This document shows, one piece after another, positions 22,480-33,860 of a stretch of DNA of 64,000 nucleotides. The notes under the pieces are model-generated. The model was not told the origin of the DNA and made no database searches. It saw nothing but the letters and a program-made list of their open reading frames with translations. Every line of letters starts with the position of its first letter. Positions within the stretch are counted from its first letter, which is position 1. The DNA is from Ailurus styani. Taxonomy: Eukaryota > Chordata > Mammalia > Carnivora > Ailuridae. Position numbers and translations under genes: made by a program. The stretch is from the NCBI GenBank assembly GCA_002007465.1, contig LNAC01000774.1, forward strand, positions 386,426 through 450,425, given 5' to 3'.

Positions 22480-24450
22480 TTACCATTTCAGATGCTTTTA
22501 ATTCTTTCCTATGGTTTCATCTTGTATTCTTTTGCTTATGACTAATAACTTCTGTTAGCATTTCTTGTATTGTGTGTCTGCTAGTGATGAATTCTCTCAG
22601 CTTTTATCTAGAATCTCTTTATTTAATTTTTCTTTTAAAAAATATTTTTTTGGTGTATAGATTTATAGGTTGACGCCTTCCTCTTTCTTTTAAGATGTGG
22701 CTTTATTTTCTTTTTTAATTTTTTTTCCCCATGGGCGGTGAAGGGAGAGAGAGAGAATGAATCTCAAGCAGGCTGCATGCCGAGCATGGAGCCTGATGCA
22801 GGACTCAGTCTCACAACCCTGAGATCATGACCTGAGCCAAAATCAAGAGTCAGACACTTAACCGACTGAGCCACCCAGGTGCCCTAAGATGTGGCTTTAT
22901 ATTCTTCTGGAATGAGTTGTTTCTGAAGAAAAGTTAGTGGAAATTCTTGTGTTTTTCCTCAGTGTGTATGTGTCTTTATTCTCTCACTGCTATTAAAAAT
23001 GTTTTTTTTACTATTTTTTCACTATCAGTCTGTGATGTGCCTTGCTGTGGTTTTCTTACGTTTAGATTGTTGAGCTATGGCATCTTTGGTTTGGTATCTT
23101 TGATCAATTTTGGAAATTATGTAGATATTATCTTCTTATATGCTTTTTCTGCCTCATTTTTTTCTTATTTCTTTTTAGAACTTTACTGACACTCCATGTT
23201 AGACTTGGTTATCTTGAATTTTCCATTCTGTTCATTTTTCACTTTTTTTTTAACTTAGTTCACTAATCCTTTACTCTTTTATGTCTGCTATAAAGCCTAT
23301 TTATTGAATTCCTTATTTCTGATCCTTTATTTTTCATTTTTAGCATTTCTATCTTTTATAGTTTACATATCCTTTGAAATTCCTTATCTCTTCCTGTTCA
23401 GTTCTTCCATATCTTCTTACTTATAGTATAGCTAGTTTCAAGTGTCTACCAGTTTTGACATTTGACTCACCTCTGTTCTGTTTCTACTGTTTTATCTTTT
23501 AATTGTTACATCTACTTTTGCTTTACTATATGCCATGTAATATTCTATTGCATTGTTTTTGTATAAAACAACTTGTAGAGAATAAAATAAGTAACACTCA
23601 TTTTCATGCCCTTCTAGATCTTGAGTAGTAGGGGTGAGTTGATCAGCTTGGTGGTTATCGTGACCTTTTTTGTTTTTTGATTTCCAGTTTTAGTTTATGG
23701 CAGAACACCCGTGATTCAGATCCTGTGAGGATAGCGTCACAACTTTCTCTTTAATAGGACCTAGAGTCCAAACACTGGCAAATTCCAGGGATCTACCCTT
23801 GCTTCATAGCTAAGCTGTCAGCTTTAAAATTGTGGGAGTTCTATTTCTCTCTGTTTTGCTGTCTAACTTATCAGACTTTATGATTCATATTCTGCTTTTT
23901 ATGCCTCTTTCAGCCCTGTTGTGTCTTTCCTCTGTTAAAGCCTGGAGTGCCTTGGAATGGTTACTTTCATCCCCTGCCTTACTCCTAGACTTGACAACTT
24001 AGAGTACCTGGAGATTCAAGAGTCGGGAAAGTGGGGGAGCGGAGATGAGAAGTTCTTTCTTCTCTCCTGCCCTGCCCATAGTCGTTTGTAGCTGAAAGCC
24101 AGATGTGTTCAGAGGGTACCTCTCAGATTCCCTGCCCTGGGATCATTCTTCTGTAGCTAAAATTTCAGAGTAAATCTGATGGACTTCTGTCTCTCCCTCT
24201 CTGTCTCTTGCTCTTTCTCCTCCGCCCCCCCCCCATCCCTCCCGCATTCCAGCTTTTGGCTGACAATTCCTGAGCACTTGGTGAAGACCAATGTGAGATG
24301 GCATGTAGTTGCAGGCTTGGCTTGTGGCTGGAAATCCTTAGGATTCTTATCTGTGAGACCAGACTATATGTGGCTGTGAAGTTTGTTAAACTTCTGGCTG
24401 ATTGCTCCTTACTCAAAGTGTTTTAAATTCTTCTTACTTCACCTGGGATA
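22480..24450. repeat. possible ancient LINE/other dispersed repeat, diverged
   Basis: Outside the SINE at 22713-22884, phrases such as 'gtgatgaattctctcagc', 'tgatgtgccttgctgtggtt' and 'ggttatcttgaattttccat' resemble a very common mammalian intronic repeat whose class I cannot name with confidence (possibly an old L1 5' part in antisense). Positions 24180-24250 are CT/C-rich. No coding signal. Confidence 0.35.
22713..22884 (-). mobile_element. CanSINE, antisense, old type
   Basis: GA tract and head ending ACCGACTGAGCCACCCAGGTGCCC with 'aaaatcaagagtcagacact' typical of an older subfamily. A 22-base duplication (22691-22712 and 22885-22906) with a single mismatch fixes the borders. Confidence 0.94.
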
Positions 24451-24748
24451 GAATCACTGTGGCTCTCTTCTCTCCTGAGAAGGACTAGTCATTTTCTAGA
24501 GTTTAATTCATAGAGGTTTCTTTGTGGCCTCAGTTCTCTAATGGGTTTAAAAACCAATGAATTTGTAGTTTTTCCAGTTTGTTTTAAATGGTTGAGGGTA
24601 ATGGTTTCATGCTACTTTGTGGAACTCTTTTTATTCCTGATATTTCTGATTTTATAGAACTTTCCCTCTTTATAGTGAGAAAAATGGGGAATTAATAACC
24701 AGTGAATCATTCTTCTCTTGATTTTTAAATTGTCCTTACGATTTCCTT
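24451..24748. other. intron, nothing recognised
   Basis: Unique-looking sequence before the next SINE. Confidence 0.5.
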
Positions 24749-24760
24749 CAATATTACAAG

Positions 24761-24972
24761 GTTTTTTTTTTATTTTTAAAAAGATTTATTTATTTTAGAG
24801 AGAGAGCACACATGTGGGAGGGAGGGGCAGAGGGAGAGGGAGAGAAGATCCCAAGCAGGCTCTGCGCTGAGTGCAGAGCCAGACGTGGGGCTAGATCTCA
24901 TGACCCTCGAGATCATGACCTGAGCCGAAACCAAGATTCCGGCGCTTAACCAACTTCACCACCCAGGTGCCC
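24761..24972 (-). mobile_element. CanSINE, antisense, old type
   Basis: Poly(T), 'aaagatttatttattttagag', GA tract, head ending CACCACCCAGGTGCCC. The 12-base duplication CAATATTACAAG lies at 24749-24760 and 24973-24984. Confidence 0.94.
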
Positions 24973-24984
24973 CAATATTACAAG

Positions 24985-26334
24985 TTTTATACACTTGAGG
25001 TGGTATATTAACTATGTCTACTCTTAATTTGAAATAAAAAAAGTGTAGCTCATTGCCCAAGAATATCACCAAGCAAAGAAAGGTTCTTTTGACTGTACCT
25101 TGATAATTGTGACATGGAGATGCTGAGTTAGAGGCTACATGGTCCAACCCCTTTGTTTTACCCACGGGAAAATATGGCTCTGTTCTAGCTCTGTTCTAGC
25201 TGACCATAATGAGGTTGAGGGTAATTCCTGGTTATTTGAAGCTATTGCACTGCCATTTGTCTTTAGTGCAATGTTTTTGTTCTTTAGATTTCCACTTTGT
25301 AATTTTTAGTCTGCTCTGGCTATCTTATTTTTTCAGACGTTAATTTGAATTTCAAAATGTTTAGAAAGACACATTATTTCTCTGGGGTGCTAATTATTTA
25401 TATTTGTTTCTCCTGTAACATAAATGGGATTATATATATAAATGGATTTAATATGTGTTACATTGACATTAACTAAAACTGTTGATAATACTGTGTATGT
25501 AGTGGGTTATTTCATTAAAATATAGATTAGTAGTCATGTATAATATTTTTCTTTGAGTTATTTTATGCAGCATAAAAATTGGACTTTGATATTAATTTTT
25601 GAGATATGGGATTCCAATGCAAATAATTTTAGTTTATTTTAATTATAAAAATGAAAAGCTAACCATTTCAGATATGTAACAGATAGTTAGCAATGAATGG
25701 CTACTTGTTCAATCAGAGAAAGATAAAAAGGTAAAGTGCAGTCTTCCAGGAGTGGGGGCCAGCACAAGTTGTGTTTGTTTGATATTTTTATAAATGGTTG
25801 GAAAGTGGAAAAGAGCGGAAAAATTTTTAGGTTGTCAGAAGGTAATAAGCTTTTCTAACTGGTGAAACACTAAATGCATGGGATTAGGAGGGTCTCTCAA
25901 TGAGTACATATTTCCCATTAGAAACTATATTTTATTAAATATAATATAAAATAAACTTTTTGTTTTATTTTAACAAAGTACAGACCCAGTAAGCCTTTTT
26001 TCTTCCTTTCTTTTTTTCTTAGGAAATGTTGACCCAGTTATAAGCAGCCTTAGATAACTAGAGTCTCTTGTACCTTTTACAAAAAACATTGAAGAACTCT
26101 GTGATTTTTTTTTTCTTGTGTCTGCCATAAATATAGTTATGGAATTTTACATTTCCTTCCAGTTTTCTTCTGCTTTCACTTACCTCTCTGTTTTATTTCC
26201 TTCTGCCTCAAATCCTTTATGGTATGAAGTGGTGTATAGTTACTGAATCATAAATGAAGACTTGTATTGTCCCTAAGGCAGGTTAATAGAATAGTGGGTA
26301 GTACTTCCTCCAGTCACTTTTTACTAAGTTTGCC
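24985..26334. other. intron, no clear element
   Basis: Mostly unique AT-rich sequence. A short MIR/L2-like phrase ('ggtccaacccctttgtttta') occurs near 25141 but is too short to call. No exon evidence. Confidence 0.5.
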
Positions 26335-26520
26335 ATTTCTCTCAAATACCATTCCACTGTTTACTAACTGTATAACTTCTGGAAGGTTAATTAATCTGAA
26401 TCTTCTTATTTGTAAAATGGAGATAAAATAATATGGGGAGGTTATTATGACAAATGACATATATCAAATAATTAGCATGATATCTGGCATTTAAAGGCAC
26501 AGTATTGGTCATCATTATTG
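26335..26520 (+). repeat. MIR SINE fragment, sense
   Basis: 'actaactgtataacttctgg', 'aatcttcttatttgtaaaat', 'ggagataaaataatatgggg' and 'attagcatgatatctggcat' follow the MIR order. Ancient. Confidence 0.8.
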
Positions 26521-26525
26521 TTATC

Positions 26526-26549
26526 AACATCATCATCATCATCATCATT
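26526..26549. repeat. (CAT)n microsatellite
   Basis: Seven to eight CAT units directly at the end of the MIR; translated it yields runs of methionine or isoleucine in the chance frames there. Confidence 0.95.
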
Positions 26550-26664
26550 ATCTTCACCTCAGCTTTCCTTTTGCCTATTCTGGCAATCACCATCATATTC
26601 TACACACACTTCCTTATTACTTTGCACTTAAACTTCCATGATAGCATTTATTTGCACTCTTTAG

Positions 26665-26878
26665 GAGCACGTGGGTGGCTCAGTCATTTAAGCATCTGCC
26701 TTCAACTCAGGTCATGATCCCAGTTTGGGATTGAGCCCCACATCAGGCTCTCTTCTCACTGGGGAGCCTGCTTCTCCTTCTCCTCCCCGCTCATGCCCTC
26801 TCTTGCTCTCTTGCTATCTCTGTCATTATCTCTGTCTCTCTCTCTCTCTCTTAAATAAATAAAATATTTAAAAAATTT
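26665..26878 (+). mobile_element. CanSINE, sense, older type
   Basis: Degenerate head 'gagcacgtgggtggctcag', 'catctgccttcaactcaggt', CT tract and AATAAATAAAATATTT tail. The target duplication is no longer clear. Confidence 0.92.
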
Positions 26879-26915
26879 TTTTATACTTTAGACTAATCTA
26901 CCTAAGGCAGATTTT

Positions 26916-27148
26916 ATTTTTATTTTATTTATTCACTTTTTTACTTTTTTTTTGAATATTTTATTTCTTTATTTGACAGAGAGAGAAGAAAGCACAATCA
27001 AGGGAAATGGTAGGCAGAAGGAGAGGGAGAGCTAGAAGTAGGCTCCCTACTGAGCAAGAAGCCCAACTCAGGGCTTGATCCCAGGACCCTGGGACGATGA
27101 CCTGAGCCAAAGGCAGATACTTAACCCATTGAGCCACTCAGGTGCCTC
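26916..27148 (-). mobile_element. CanSINE, antisense, older type
   Basis: T-rich start, 'ttatttctttatttgacaga', head ending GAGCCACTCAGGTGCC. The duplication AAGGCAGA-TTTTA is visible at about 26903 and 27149. Confidence 0.92.
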
Positions 27149-27535
27149 AAGGCAGAACTTTTAATCGGGACTCTGCCCATTTCAAGACTATCTTTCCATT
27201 GCTTGTATGGTCAAAACTGGCTTTTATTTAACTTATTATTACTCAACTAATTCAAAGTTAATAGTAGGTTTTTATTAAATATTTGTTGAATAAATTGAAT
27301 CAGTGGCTGTATTATAGCAATTATAAATTAGATTATAGTGAAATTTCAATAAATGAATGGCTGGTGATACTGCTCTGTTTTTATTTATGTAAATAATTAT
27401 TTCTTGTAAAAGATACTAATTGATTTTTTTTAAATTGCTTAAAATTTCTATCAAAGTAATATATGTTTATAGCTAAAAAAAAAAAAAAAAAAAGGAAGAT
27501 ACTGAAGGTCTTACAATGAAAAACAGTAGGTCCTG
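27149..27535. other. intron with a poly(A) run
   Basis: Unique intron; an A-run of about 19 bases at 27475-27493 stands alone, without a recognisable SINE body. Confidence 0.55.
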
Positions 27536-27724
27536 GGATTCCTGAGTGGCTCATTTGGTTTAAGCATCTGACTTTGGCTCTGGTCATGATCTCTGCATCC
27601 TGGGATCTAGCCCCATGTCAGGCTCCTCGCTTAGCAGGGAGTCTGCTTGTTCCTCTTCCCTCTGCTCCTCCCCACACTTGTGCCTCCCCCCATATGAATA
27701 AATAAAATCTTTGAAAGAAACAAA
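27536..27724 (+). mobile_element. CanSINE, sense, older diverged type
   Basis: 'gggattcctgagtggctca', 'gcatctgactttggctctgg', body and 'gaataaataaaatctttgaa' tail. The CT tract is short. The duplication 'gtaggtcct' / 'gtagttcct' is imperfect. Confidence 0.88.
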
Positions 27725-28250
27725 AGGGTAGTTCCTGCTCATTCATATCTCTCCCCCTCCCCGTCCTACTTTAACTCTTAAATGTTTCTGATGGTTTTTT
27801 CCTTTCAAAATAATATGCCTTTATCAAGCTGTCTTGACTTTATAAGTTTTAATTTTATTATCTGTTGATTCATGGGATAGATAATATTTAGCCTGTCCAA
27901 CTACTTATCTGCCCTCCCTAATAAATGTATTTTTATTTTTAGAAGCCCATTACTTGCCCAACTTCTTACTTTTCTTTATTTTCTCAGTGTCAAGATAGAT
28001 GATATGTACATTTTGTCATGTAACTATAATGAAGTCTTCCATATCTCTTATACTGGCTGACACTGTAGCCACATTTAAATTTATAGTGTTTCTATTATGA
28101 TGATTGTCAATTTTCTGTATAGAAAATCATGTAAATGGCTCTGATTTTATTTTCTTAAACAGTTCTAGTACTTCCTGGAATATCTAACTGCCGTTTTTGC
28201 TTTTTTTTTTTTTTTTTTTAAATTGCTTGCTTTTATTTATTTTTCAGTTC
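27725..28250. other. intron, nothing recognised
   Basis: AT-rich sequence with a poly(T) run of about 19 at 28201-28219. No element identified. Confidence 0.5.
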
Positions 28251-28258
28251 TTTTAAGG

Positions 28259-28478
28259 TAGTGGTTCTCAATTAATGGCATTTTCCCAACACCCGTCTCT
28301 GCCCCCAGGATATTTGGTAATGTCTGGAGACATTTTTGGTCATCACAACTTGGGGAGCGCCACTGGCATCTAATGTGTAGAGCCTAGGAATGCCGTTAAA
28401 CATCCTACACTGCACAAAGCAGTCCCCTAAAATAAGGTATCATCCAACCCAAAATGTTAATATGTAAGATTGAGAAAA
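28259..28478 (+). mobile_element. MER20-like hAT-Charlie MITE
   Basis: Starts TAGTGGTTCTCAATTAATGG, with 'gatatttggtaatgtctgga', 'tttttggtcatcacaacttg', 'cactggcatctaatgtgtag' and 'aacatcctacactgcacaaa' in the family order, ending near 'aagattgagaaa'. MER20 is a placental-wide, non-coding hAT MITE. Name from memory. Confidence 0.8.
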
Positions 28479-28559
28479 AAAATTACCACATGTGTGGAAT
28501 GCTTTCTTCTCTTTGGTTTTTTTCCCACTGGGCAGCTCCCTTCTGAAATGTTCCCTTCT

Positions 28560-29200
28560 TTTTCTAATCTGAAGTGATTTTTTTTTTTAAGCTCTGCTAT
28601 GCATCTCTCTTTTGAGTTTTCAGTTTATCATTTTCTTGTGTTGGGTTCATTTCCTTGTTCCATTTTCTTTTTTAGTTTATTCCATTTCCTTGTTAGTGCA
28701 CATCCTTATGGAGTTCAACTTCCTGTGACTGGATAGATAAAAGTAAATTTTCTTAGGTGTTCCATGTCTGAAACTATATTTATTTTGCCCTCACACCTGA
28801 GTGATGTTTTGGATAGTTGTAGAATTATCAGTAGAAAGCATCTTTTTCATAATTGTGAGGGCATTAATCAAAAAAGTCTGGTGCCAGCTTCGTTCTTATT
28901 TCTTCTTCCCTTTTCCTTCTTCCTTCTTATTTGCTGTGTTTTTTAGAGTCCTCTTTTTATATCCCTGGTATCCTGAAAATTCACAGTTAAGTATCTGGGT
29001 ATTTTTTCCTCCATTTATTATATTGGGAACTTTTCTTTTTTATTGAGTTCTTTCAGTGTCATTATTTATATCTTTAGCTTTGGGAAATTCTCTTATATTT
29101 TTTCCTTGCAATTTCCTCTATACTCTTTTTAGAACCTTTATTAACTGGATGTAGGACCCTCTGGATTATTTTAGGCTCTCTTACTTTTTGGCAGTAAATA
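28560..29200. repeat. possible ancient dispersed repeat, class unclear
   Basis: Phrases like 'aactatatttattttgccct', 'gatgttttggatagttgtag' and 'tttagctttgggaaattctc' resemble a common mammalian repeat, but I cannot assign it. Forward frames at 28764-28946 and 28801-29046 lie here and look like chance. Confidence 0.35.
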
Positions 29201-29479
29201 AAACAGAGAGGTTAATTAAATACTAGTGTTGGATATACCGAGAATTGACTATTATTAGTTGGTAAGTTGACTATTTTTCCTAATAAAAAACAAATTTCAA
29301 ATAAAAGTTCTCTTTGATCCACATCTTCAGTTCTCCTTCTTTGCTTTTTCAGAAGCAACCCTACTATGATTTTTGCATTTATTCTTTAAGATCATTAAAG
29401 AATACATTTACCTATATGTGTACATAAATAATATATAGGATTGCTTAGTGAATAATTTAATAATTTGTTAATATTTCAC

Positions 29480-29610
29480 AGCTTACTCTTTCTGTCCTCT
29501 GTGCTGGTATATGTCGATCCATTTGTAAGCTCCCTGGAGGCAAGGACTTTGTCTTGCTTATTGTGAAATCACCAGCACCTGGATCAGTAACTGACATATA
29601 GCTACCACTC
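29480..29610 (+). repeat. L2 3'-end fragment, sense
   Basis: 'tttgtaagctccctggaggc', 'aaggactttgtcttgcttat', 'cagcacctggatcagtaact' and 'taccactcaatatgtatt' match the terminal region of L2. Confidence 0.8.
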
Positions 29611-29624
29611 AATATGTATTTCTT

Positions 29625-29828
29625 TTTTTTTTAAAGATTTTATTTATTTATTTGGCACACAGGGAGAGAGACTACAAGTAGGTAGAGAGGCAGGCAGAGA
29701 GACAGGGAGAGAAGGAAGCAGGCTCCCCGCTGAGCAGAGAGCCCGACGCGGGCCTCGATCCCAGGACCCTGAGATCACGACCTGAGCCGAAAGCAGAGGC
29801 TTTAACCCACTGAGCCACCCAGGCGCCC
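29625..29828 (-). mobile_element. CanSINE, antisense, young mustelid-type
   Basis: 'gactacaagtaggtagagag', 'gcagaggctttaacccactg', ending GAGCCACCCAGGCGCCC. The 16-base duplications (29609-29624, 29829-29844) differ once. It landed at the very end of the L2 piece. Confidence 0.96.
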
Positions 29829-29844
29829 TCAGTATGTATTTCTT

Positions 29845-30095
29845 AAGTGAATCAGTATAGTTTATTTTTAGCTACTATGTAGTCGTAACTGTGTGAATAT
29901 ACTGCATATCACATTTTATATATTCATTCCCCTACAGATTGACTAATTTAGAACATTTCTAATTTCCATGTTTCTTATTATAAACAGTGTTGTGAAGCAT
30001 CCTTATATGCGTTTCTTTGTTCTTGTGTTTCAGATTTTATCAAGATTGCTTACCTAGAGTTGGAATTGCTGGGTTATAGGAAATAAATTTAAAAT
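29845..30095 (-). repeat. old L1 3' fragment, antisense
   Basis: 'ttcattcccctacagattga', 'attataaacagtgttgtgaa' and 'agttggaattgctgggttat' are diverged L1 3' phrases in antisense. Confidence 0.6.
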
Positions 30096-30319
30096 TTTTA
30101 ACTTTTAAAATAATGATTTTAAAACAAGTTCTCTTGATAAATTTTTCCATTCTGTGTTCCTTCCTTTGAGTGCTTTGCATCCTAGACCTATAGTTATCCT
30201 TTTTTTTCTCTTTGAAACTATCAACTTTTCAAAATGATAATCTACAGCCACAGGATCCGCTTATGCCTGACAGTTTTAAGAGTTAACCTAGGATTTTAAG
30301 TTATATTAGCCAGTTATTC

Positions 30320-30405
30320 TTTCTTTTAAAAAATAATTTATTGAGATAAGGTTTACATAACGTAAAATTAACTATTTTAAAGTGGACAATTCAGTAGTTC
30401 TTTTG
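30320..30405 (-). repeat. old L1 3' UTR scrap, antisense
   Basis: 'atttattgagataaggttta' and 'aaagtggacaattcagtag' match the distal L1M 3' UTR. Confidence 0.65.
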
Positions 30406-31134
30406 TTTTTTTTCTCTCATCTTATTGTATTTTTTTGTTTTGTTTCCTAAGAGAGTTCCTTAACTTTTTCCAAACTTACTACTGGGTTTTCAATTTGGGT
30501 AAATAGTTTTAATTTCTAGGAACCCCCTTTTCTTTAACATTTTTTTCATAATACACTATTCTTCTTTTACAGAGTCTTCTTTAATGGATGCTTTAATATT
30601 TTTCATGGTGCTCTGTTTTTCTTTGATCTTTTGACTCTAAGGGAAGTAATCGGAGGTCTTTTCCCCTTTGGAAAAGATTTGGAATTATTTCCATTTCCTC
30701 AAGTGCCAATTTTTTTTCCTGTTTGTTGTTCTTGGTCTCTGTTTCATGTTGTAGCCTTTTCCCAATTTTCCTTGGTATTTGGTTATTCAAGGATTAAAAC
30801 GAGCCAGGAGAAAAAGTCTGTATACCTGGGAGAGACTCAGACCAAAAGGCTTTTCTCTGGAGTGACCAAGTGGATTACTTAGTAACTCACTTTAGGACCT
30901 GTAAATGCTGCAGTGGGATGAGCTTCTTTGTACCCAGTGTCCTTACTTGCCATCTTGGTTCTTCCCAAAGAAACCATTTGGCTTCTTAAAGAAAACCCTA
31001 CATGTATGTGTTCCTCTCCTCTCCTCCCTTCTCCTCTCCTCTCCTCTCCTCTCTTTCTTTTCTTGTTTTTGTGTTTATTTTGTGTTGCAACCTGGTTACC
31101 AGAATTTGAATGTATACCACTGAGAATGGGGGGT
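30406..31134. other. intron with TCTCC simple repeat
   Basis: Unique intron apart from a CTCTC/TCTCC pentanucleotide-like run at about 31014-31053. Forward frames at 30905-31143 read through that run and are not genes. Confidence 0.55.
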
Positions 31135-31600
31135 GGTGAGTAAGAAAATGTCAGCCATTTTTCTCCTGTACCATTTCCCCCTCCTGACACTCCTCTGTTT
31201 ATCTCCAGCTCAGACACCTTTTTTGTATGTCTGCTACCTGCAAGGCATGTCCACTTGGCCATCTTGCAGACATATCAAATCATACTTGCCCCAAACTGAA
31301 CTCATCATCTTTCTCCAAAAACTTTCTGTTAACTCTCACCATCCATCCTCATTCTCCCTCATTTCCCAAGTCACCAGGTACTATAGAATTTGATCTCTAA
31401 ATGCCCTTTGCCTCTTGCTGCTTATCTATACCCTCCTTGTCACTGTCCTGTTCTAGACCATCTTCATATCTGATTTGGACTGATGTAGTAGCTTCCTAAT
31501 CAGTGTCTCAACCTCCAATATTGCTTCCCTCCCAGTCTGGTTTTCTGTTGTACACAGCCAACACATTCCTAGTTTAGGAAAACGAAGAGGTCTGAGGAAA
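31135..31600 (+). repeat. L2 LINE ORF2 fragment, sense
   Basis: 'cccaaactgaactcatcatc', 'ttctgttaactctcaccatc', 'tagtagcttcctaatcagtg' and 'ttgcttccctcccagtctgg' follow the L2 order. The frame at 31133-31393 is a relic or chance. Confidence 0.65.
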
Positions 31601-31602
31601 GG

Positions 31603-31603
<1 letters not shown>

Positions 31604-31643
<40 letters not shown>
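31604..31643. repeat. orphan poly(T) run of 40
   Basis: Uninterrupted T homopolymer. Unlike other long T runs here it is not followed by a SINE or L1 body. No flanking duplication is obvious. Confidence 0.9.
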
Positions 31644-31645
<2 letters not shown>

Positions 31646-31964
31646 AAAAGCAAAGCTTCTCACAATGTTATCCTGACTGTTAAAATTCAAGTTTTATGGT
31701 GGCATGAAAATGGTTGAAGAAACAAAGGAAAAGGATCATCAAGCCTAGAAAGGTGGAGCTATAGTTGTTGGAAGCTGGAAAAGTCCTGGTAGGGCTTTAG
31801 AAGTCTTTAATGACTCAGACCCAGAGGGGACATTAAAGATTATCTCTTCTAGTTTTCTTATTTTATATATGACTGACCTGAGGCACAGCACAGGTCACAT
31901 TGTGAGTTACTGCTGAAGCCAGCTTGTAGACTTGAGCATATTTTTTTACTCTGGGTTTAAGTGT

Positions 31965-32205
31965 AGTTACTCAGAGCATAGACTGGGACCAGACTCCTGG
32001 GGTTAGCATGCTAGCTCTGTCTTTTGTAATCTGTTTCCATGACCAAGTTTAATTAAGCTCTTCATATTTGAGTTTCCTCATCTGTAAAGTATATAATACC
32101 AGTACATACCTCATAGAGTTGTTGTGAGCATTGAATAAGTTAATATAAACAAAGCACTTAGAACAATGTCTAGCACATAGTAAAAAGTGTTAGTTGCTGT
32201 TGTAA
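31965..32205 (+). repeat. MIR SINE, sense
   Basis: 'cagagcatagactgggacca', 'agtttcctcatctgtaaagt', 'cctcatagagttgttgtgag' and 'caatgtctagcacatagtaa' give an almost complete MIR. A second MIR-like phrase precedes it at about 31810-31930. Confidence 0.92.
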
Positions 32206-32644
32206 TATACTAATGTAAGGCATCCTGAATTTAATTATGCATGTGGCCTAATTTATACACCATGTTACTTAATATTTTCATTTTACAATGTAAGGAAATG
32301 GCCATGGTGCTTGCAATATATTCTTCATGTGTACAAGGATTATAGTTTACCTCTGATACTGATGAAGGATATGGCCTGATTCCTTGTGAATACCACTAAA
32401 GAGTACTGAAGAGCTGCCCTGAGATGTGGTAGTTGGCAGAACTCTTCTGTGACTCATTCCTATTAACCAGCCACTCAACAGATGGGCTCGAAATTGTGAT
32501 TTAGCAAAATTGCACACTATTACGTTGAGATTTTTAGGGTTACTTACAAATATTAAATTGTCATACCAATATGTTAATATAAAATATGTTCTGAAGATGT
32601 TAAATGGCAAAGTTAGATTCCCTTGTCTAATTAACTCTGTATTA
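32206..32644. other. intron, nothing recognised
   Basis: Unique sequence; the reverse frame at 32347-32610 shows no known motif. Confidence 0.5.
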
Positions 32645-32663
32645 AAAAAAATAGAAAGGAATA

Positions 32664-32850
32664 GGGCACCTAGGTGGTTCAGTCGGTTAGGTGTCTGCCT
32701 TCAACTCAGGTCATGATCCCAGGACCCTGAGATCGAATCCCACATCGGGCTACTTGCTCAGCAGGGAGCTTACTTCTCCCTCTCTGCCTGCCACTCCCCC
32801 TTCTTGTGCTCTCTCCCTCGCTATCTCTCTCTGTCAAATAAATAAAATTT
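32664..32850 (+). mobile_element. CanSINE, sense, older caniform type
   Basis: 'gggcacctaggtggttcagt', 'gtctgccttcaactcaggtc', CT tract, AAATAAATAAAATTT tail. A-rich duplications (32645-32663 and 32851-32869) share AAAAAAATAGAAA. Confidence 0.94.
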
Positions 32851-32870
32851 AAAAAAATAGAAAAGAAAAA

Positions 32871-33344
32871 GGTTGTTGATTACAGGACTTTTCAGAGCAT
32901 TTAATATGTTATGTTAGCTTGTCTTATGACTTTTTTAAAGGGCCATATGGTAAATAGCCAGACTGATCTAGAGATTGGTTGTTTTGGCAAATGATGATCT
33001 ACTGGATTTTGTAGAATAATAATCAGCTGCCTTAGAATTGTATTAACATGCCTCAGTTATAAGTGAAATCTTTTATTAAGGTGGGTGATATAAGACATTT
33101 CATATTTGTAAAATAAGAAAACTGCTAATTGAGAAAGAAAATTAGCAATACGTTTTTTACTTATCAAAGACTTTACGATACTGTATACCAGTTTAACATT
33201 GCAATTGTGTAATGTATTACTGATGTTACAGTTTGGACATAGAAAATACTTTTGAGTACACAATTCGCCTGTTTTACAACTCTGAGCTTTTTGCACTCAT
33301 GTAAGGTTTATCATTCACAGAAATGAGTGATGGTTGGGTTGTTT
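32871..33344. other. intron, nothing recognised
   Basis: Unique sequence with a chance reverse frame at 33057-33296. Confidence 0.5.
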
Positions 33345-33560
33345 CTAATCTCAGCCTATGATACAGCTTCCTCCTCAGAACCTGCCCTGATCTTTCCATG
33401 CAGACTTAACTGCCCAATTCATCTTATTCATGTAGGGTACATTAGAATTTTTTGTTTCTATTCATTATAGCTTTTTGCTTTCATGTCTGACAGTTCACTG
33501 GACCATAGACTTCTTGAAGATGGGTATTACTTGTAGTGCCAAATAAGTCCCAAATAAAAA
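33345..33560 (+). repeat. L2 3'-end fragment, sense
   Basis: 'cctcctcagaacctgccctg', 'tcactggaccatagacttct' and 'tgaagatgggtattacttgt' follow the L2 3' region, diverged. Confidence 0.6.
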
Positions 33561-33670
33561 TTTTGCTGAAGAAAGGAAAATATAATTCAAGAGACTGAAT
33601 TAGCTTTAAGGAAACTTAAAAAAAAAAATTCTTTGTTGATGTTTTTGGTCCTGTAAAAGGCCAAATTCTT

Positions 33671-33846
33671 TTTTTTTGTAAAGATTTTTTATTTATTTAT
33701 TTGACACACAGAGAGAGATTACAAGTAGGCAGAGAGGCAGAGAGAGAGAGAGAGAGAGAGGNGATGCGGGCCTCGATCCCAGGACCCTGAGATCATGACC
33801 TGAGCCGAAGGCAGAGGCTTTAACCCACTGAGCACCCAGGCACCCC
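33671..33846 (-). mobile_element. CanSINE, antisense, young mustelid-type, collapsed at an N
   Basis: Starts with poly(T) and 'gattacaagtaggcagagag', jumps through a GA run to a single N (33762), then continues GATGCGGGCCTCGATCCC to the head. The stretch AGGAGGAAGCAGGCTCCC and neighbours found in sister copies is missing. The duplication AAGGCCAAATTCTT / AAGGCCAAAGTCTT is at 33657-33670 and 33847-33860. Confidence 0.93.
33762..33762. other. assembly gap, one N, inside a SINE
   Basis: One N marks a join of unknown true length. About 35 bases of SINE body expected between the GA tract and GATGCGGG are absent. Confidence 0.95.
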
Positions 33847-33860
33847 AAGGCCAAAGTCTT

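Noticed and set aside
24165..24416. Basic reverse frame with Arg/Gly-rich end
   Set aside because: Arises from the CT/C-rich simple sequence at 24180-24250.
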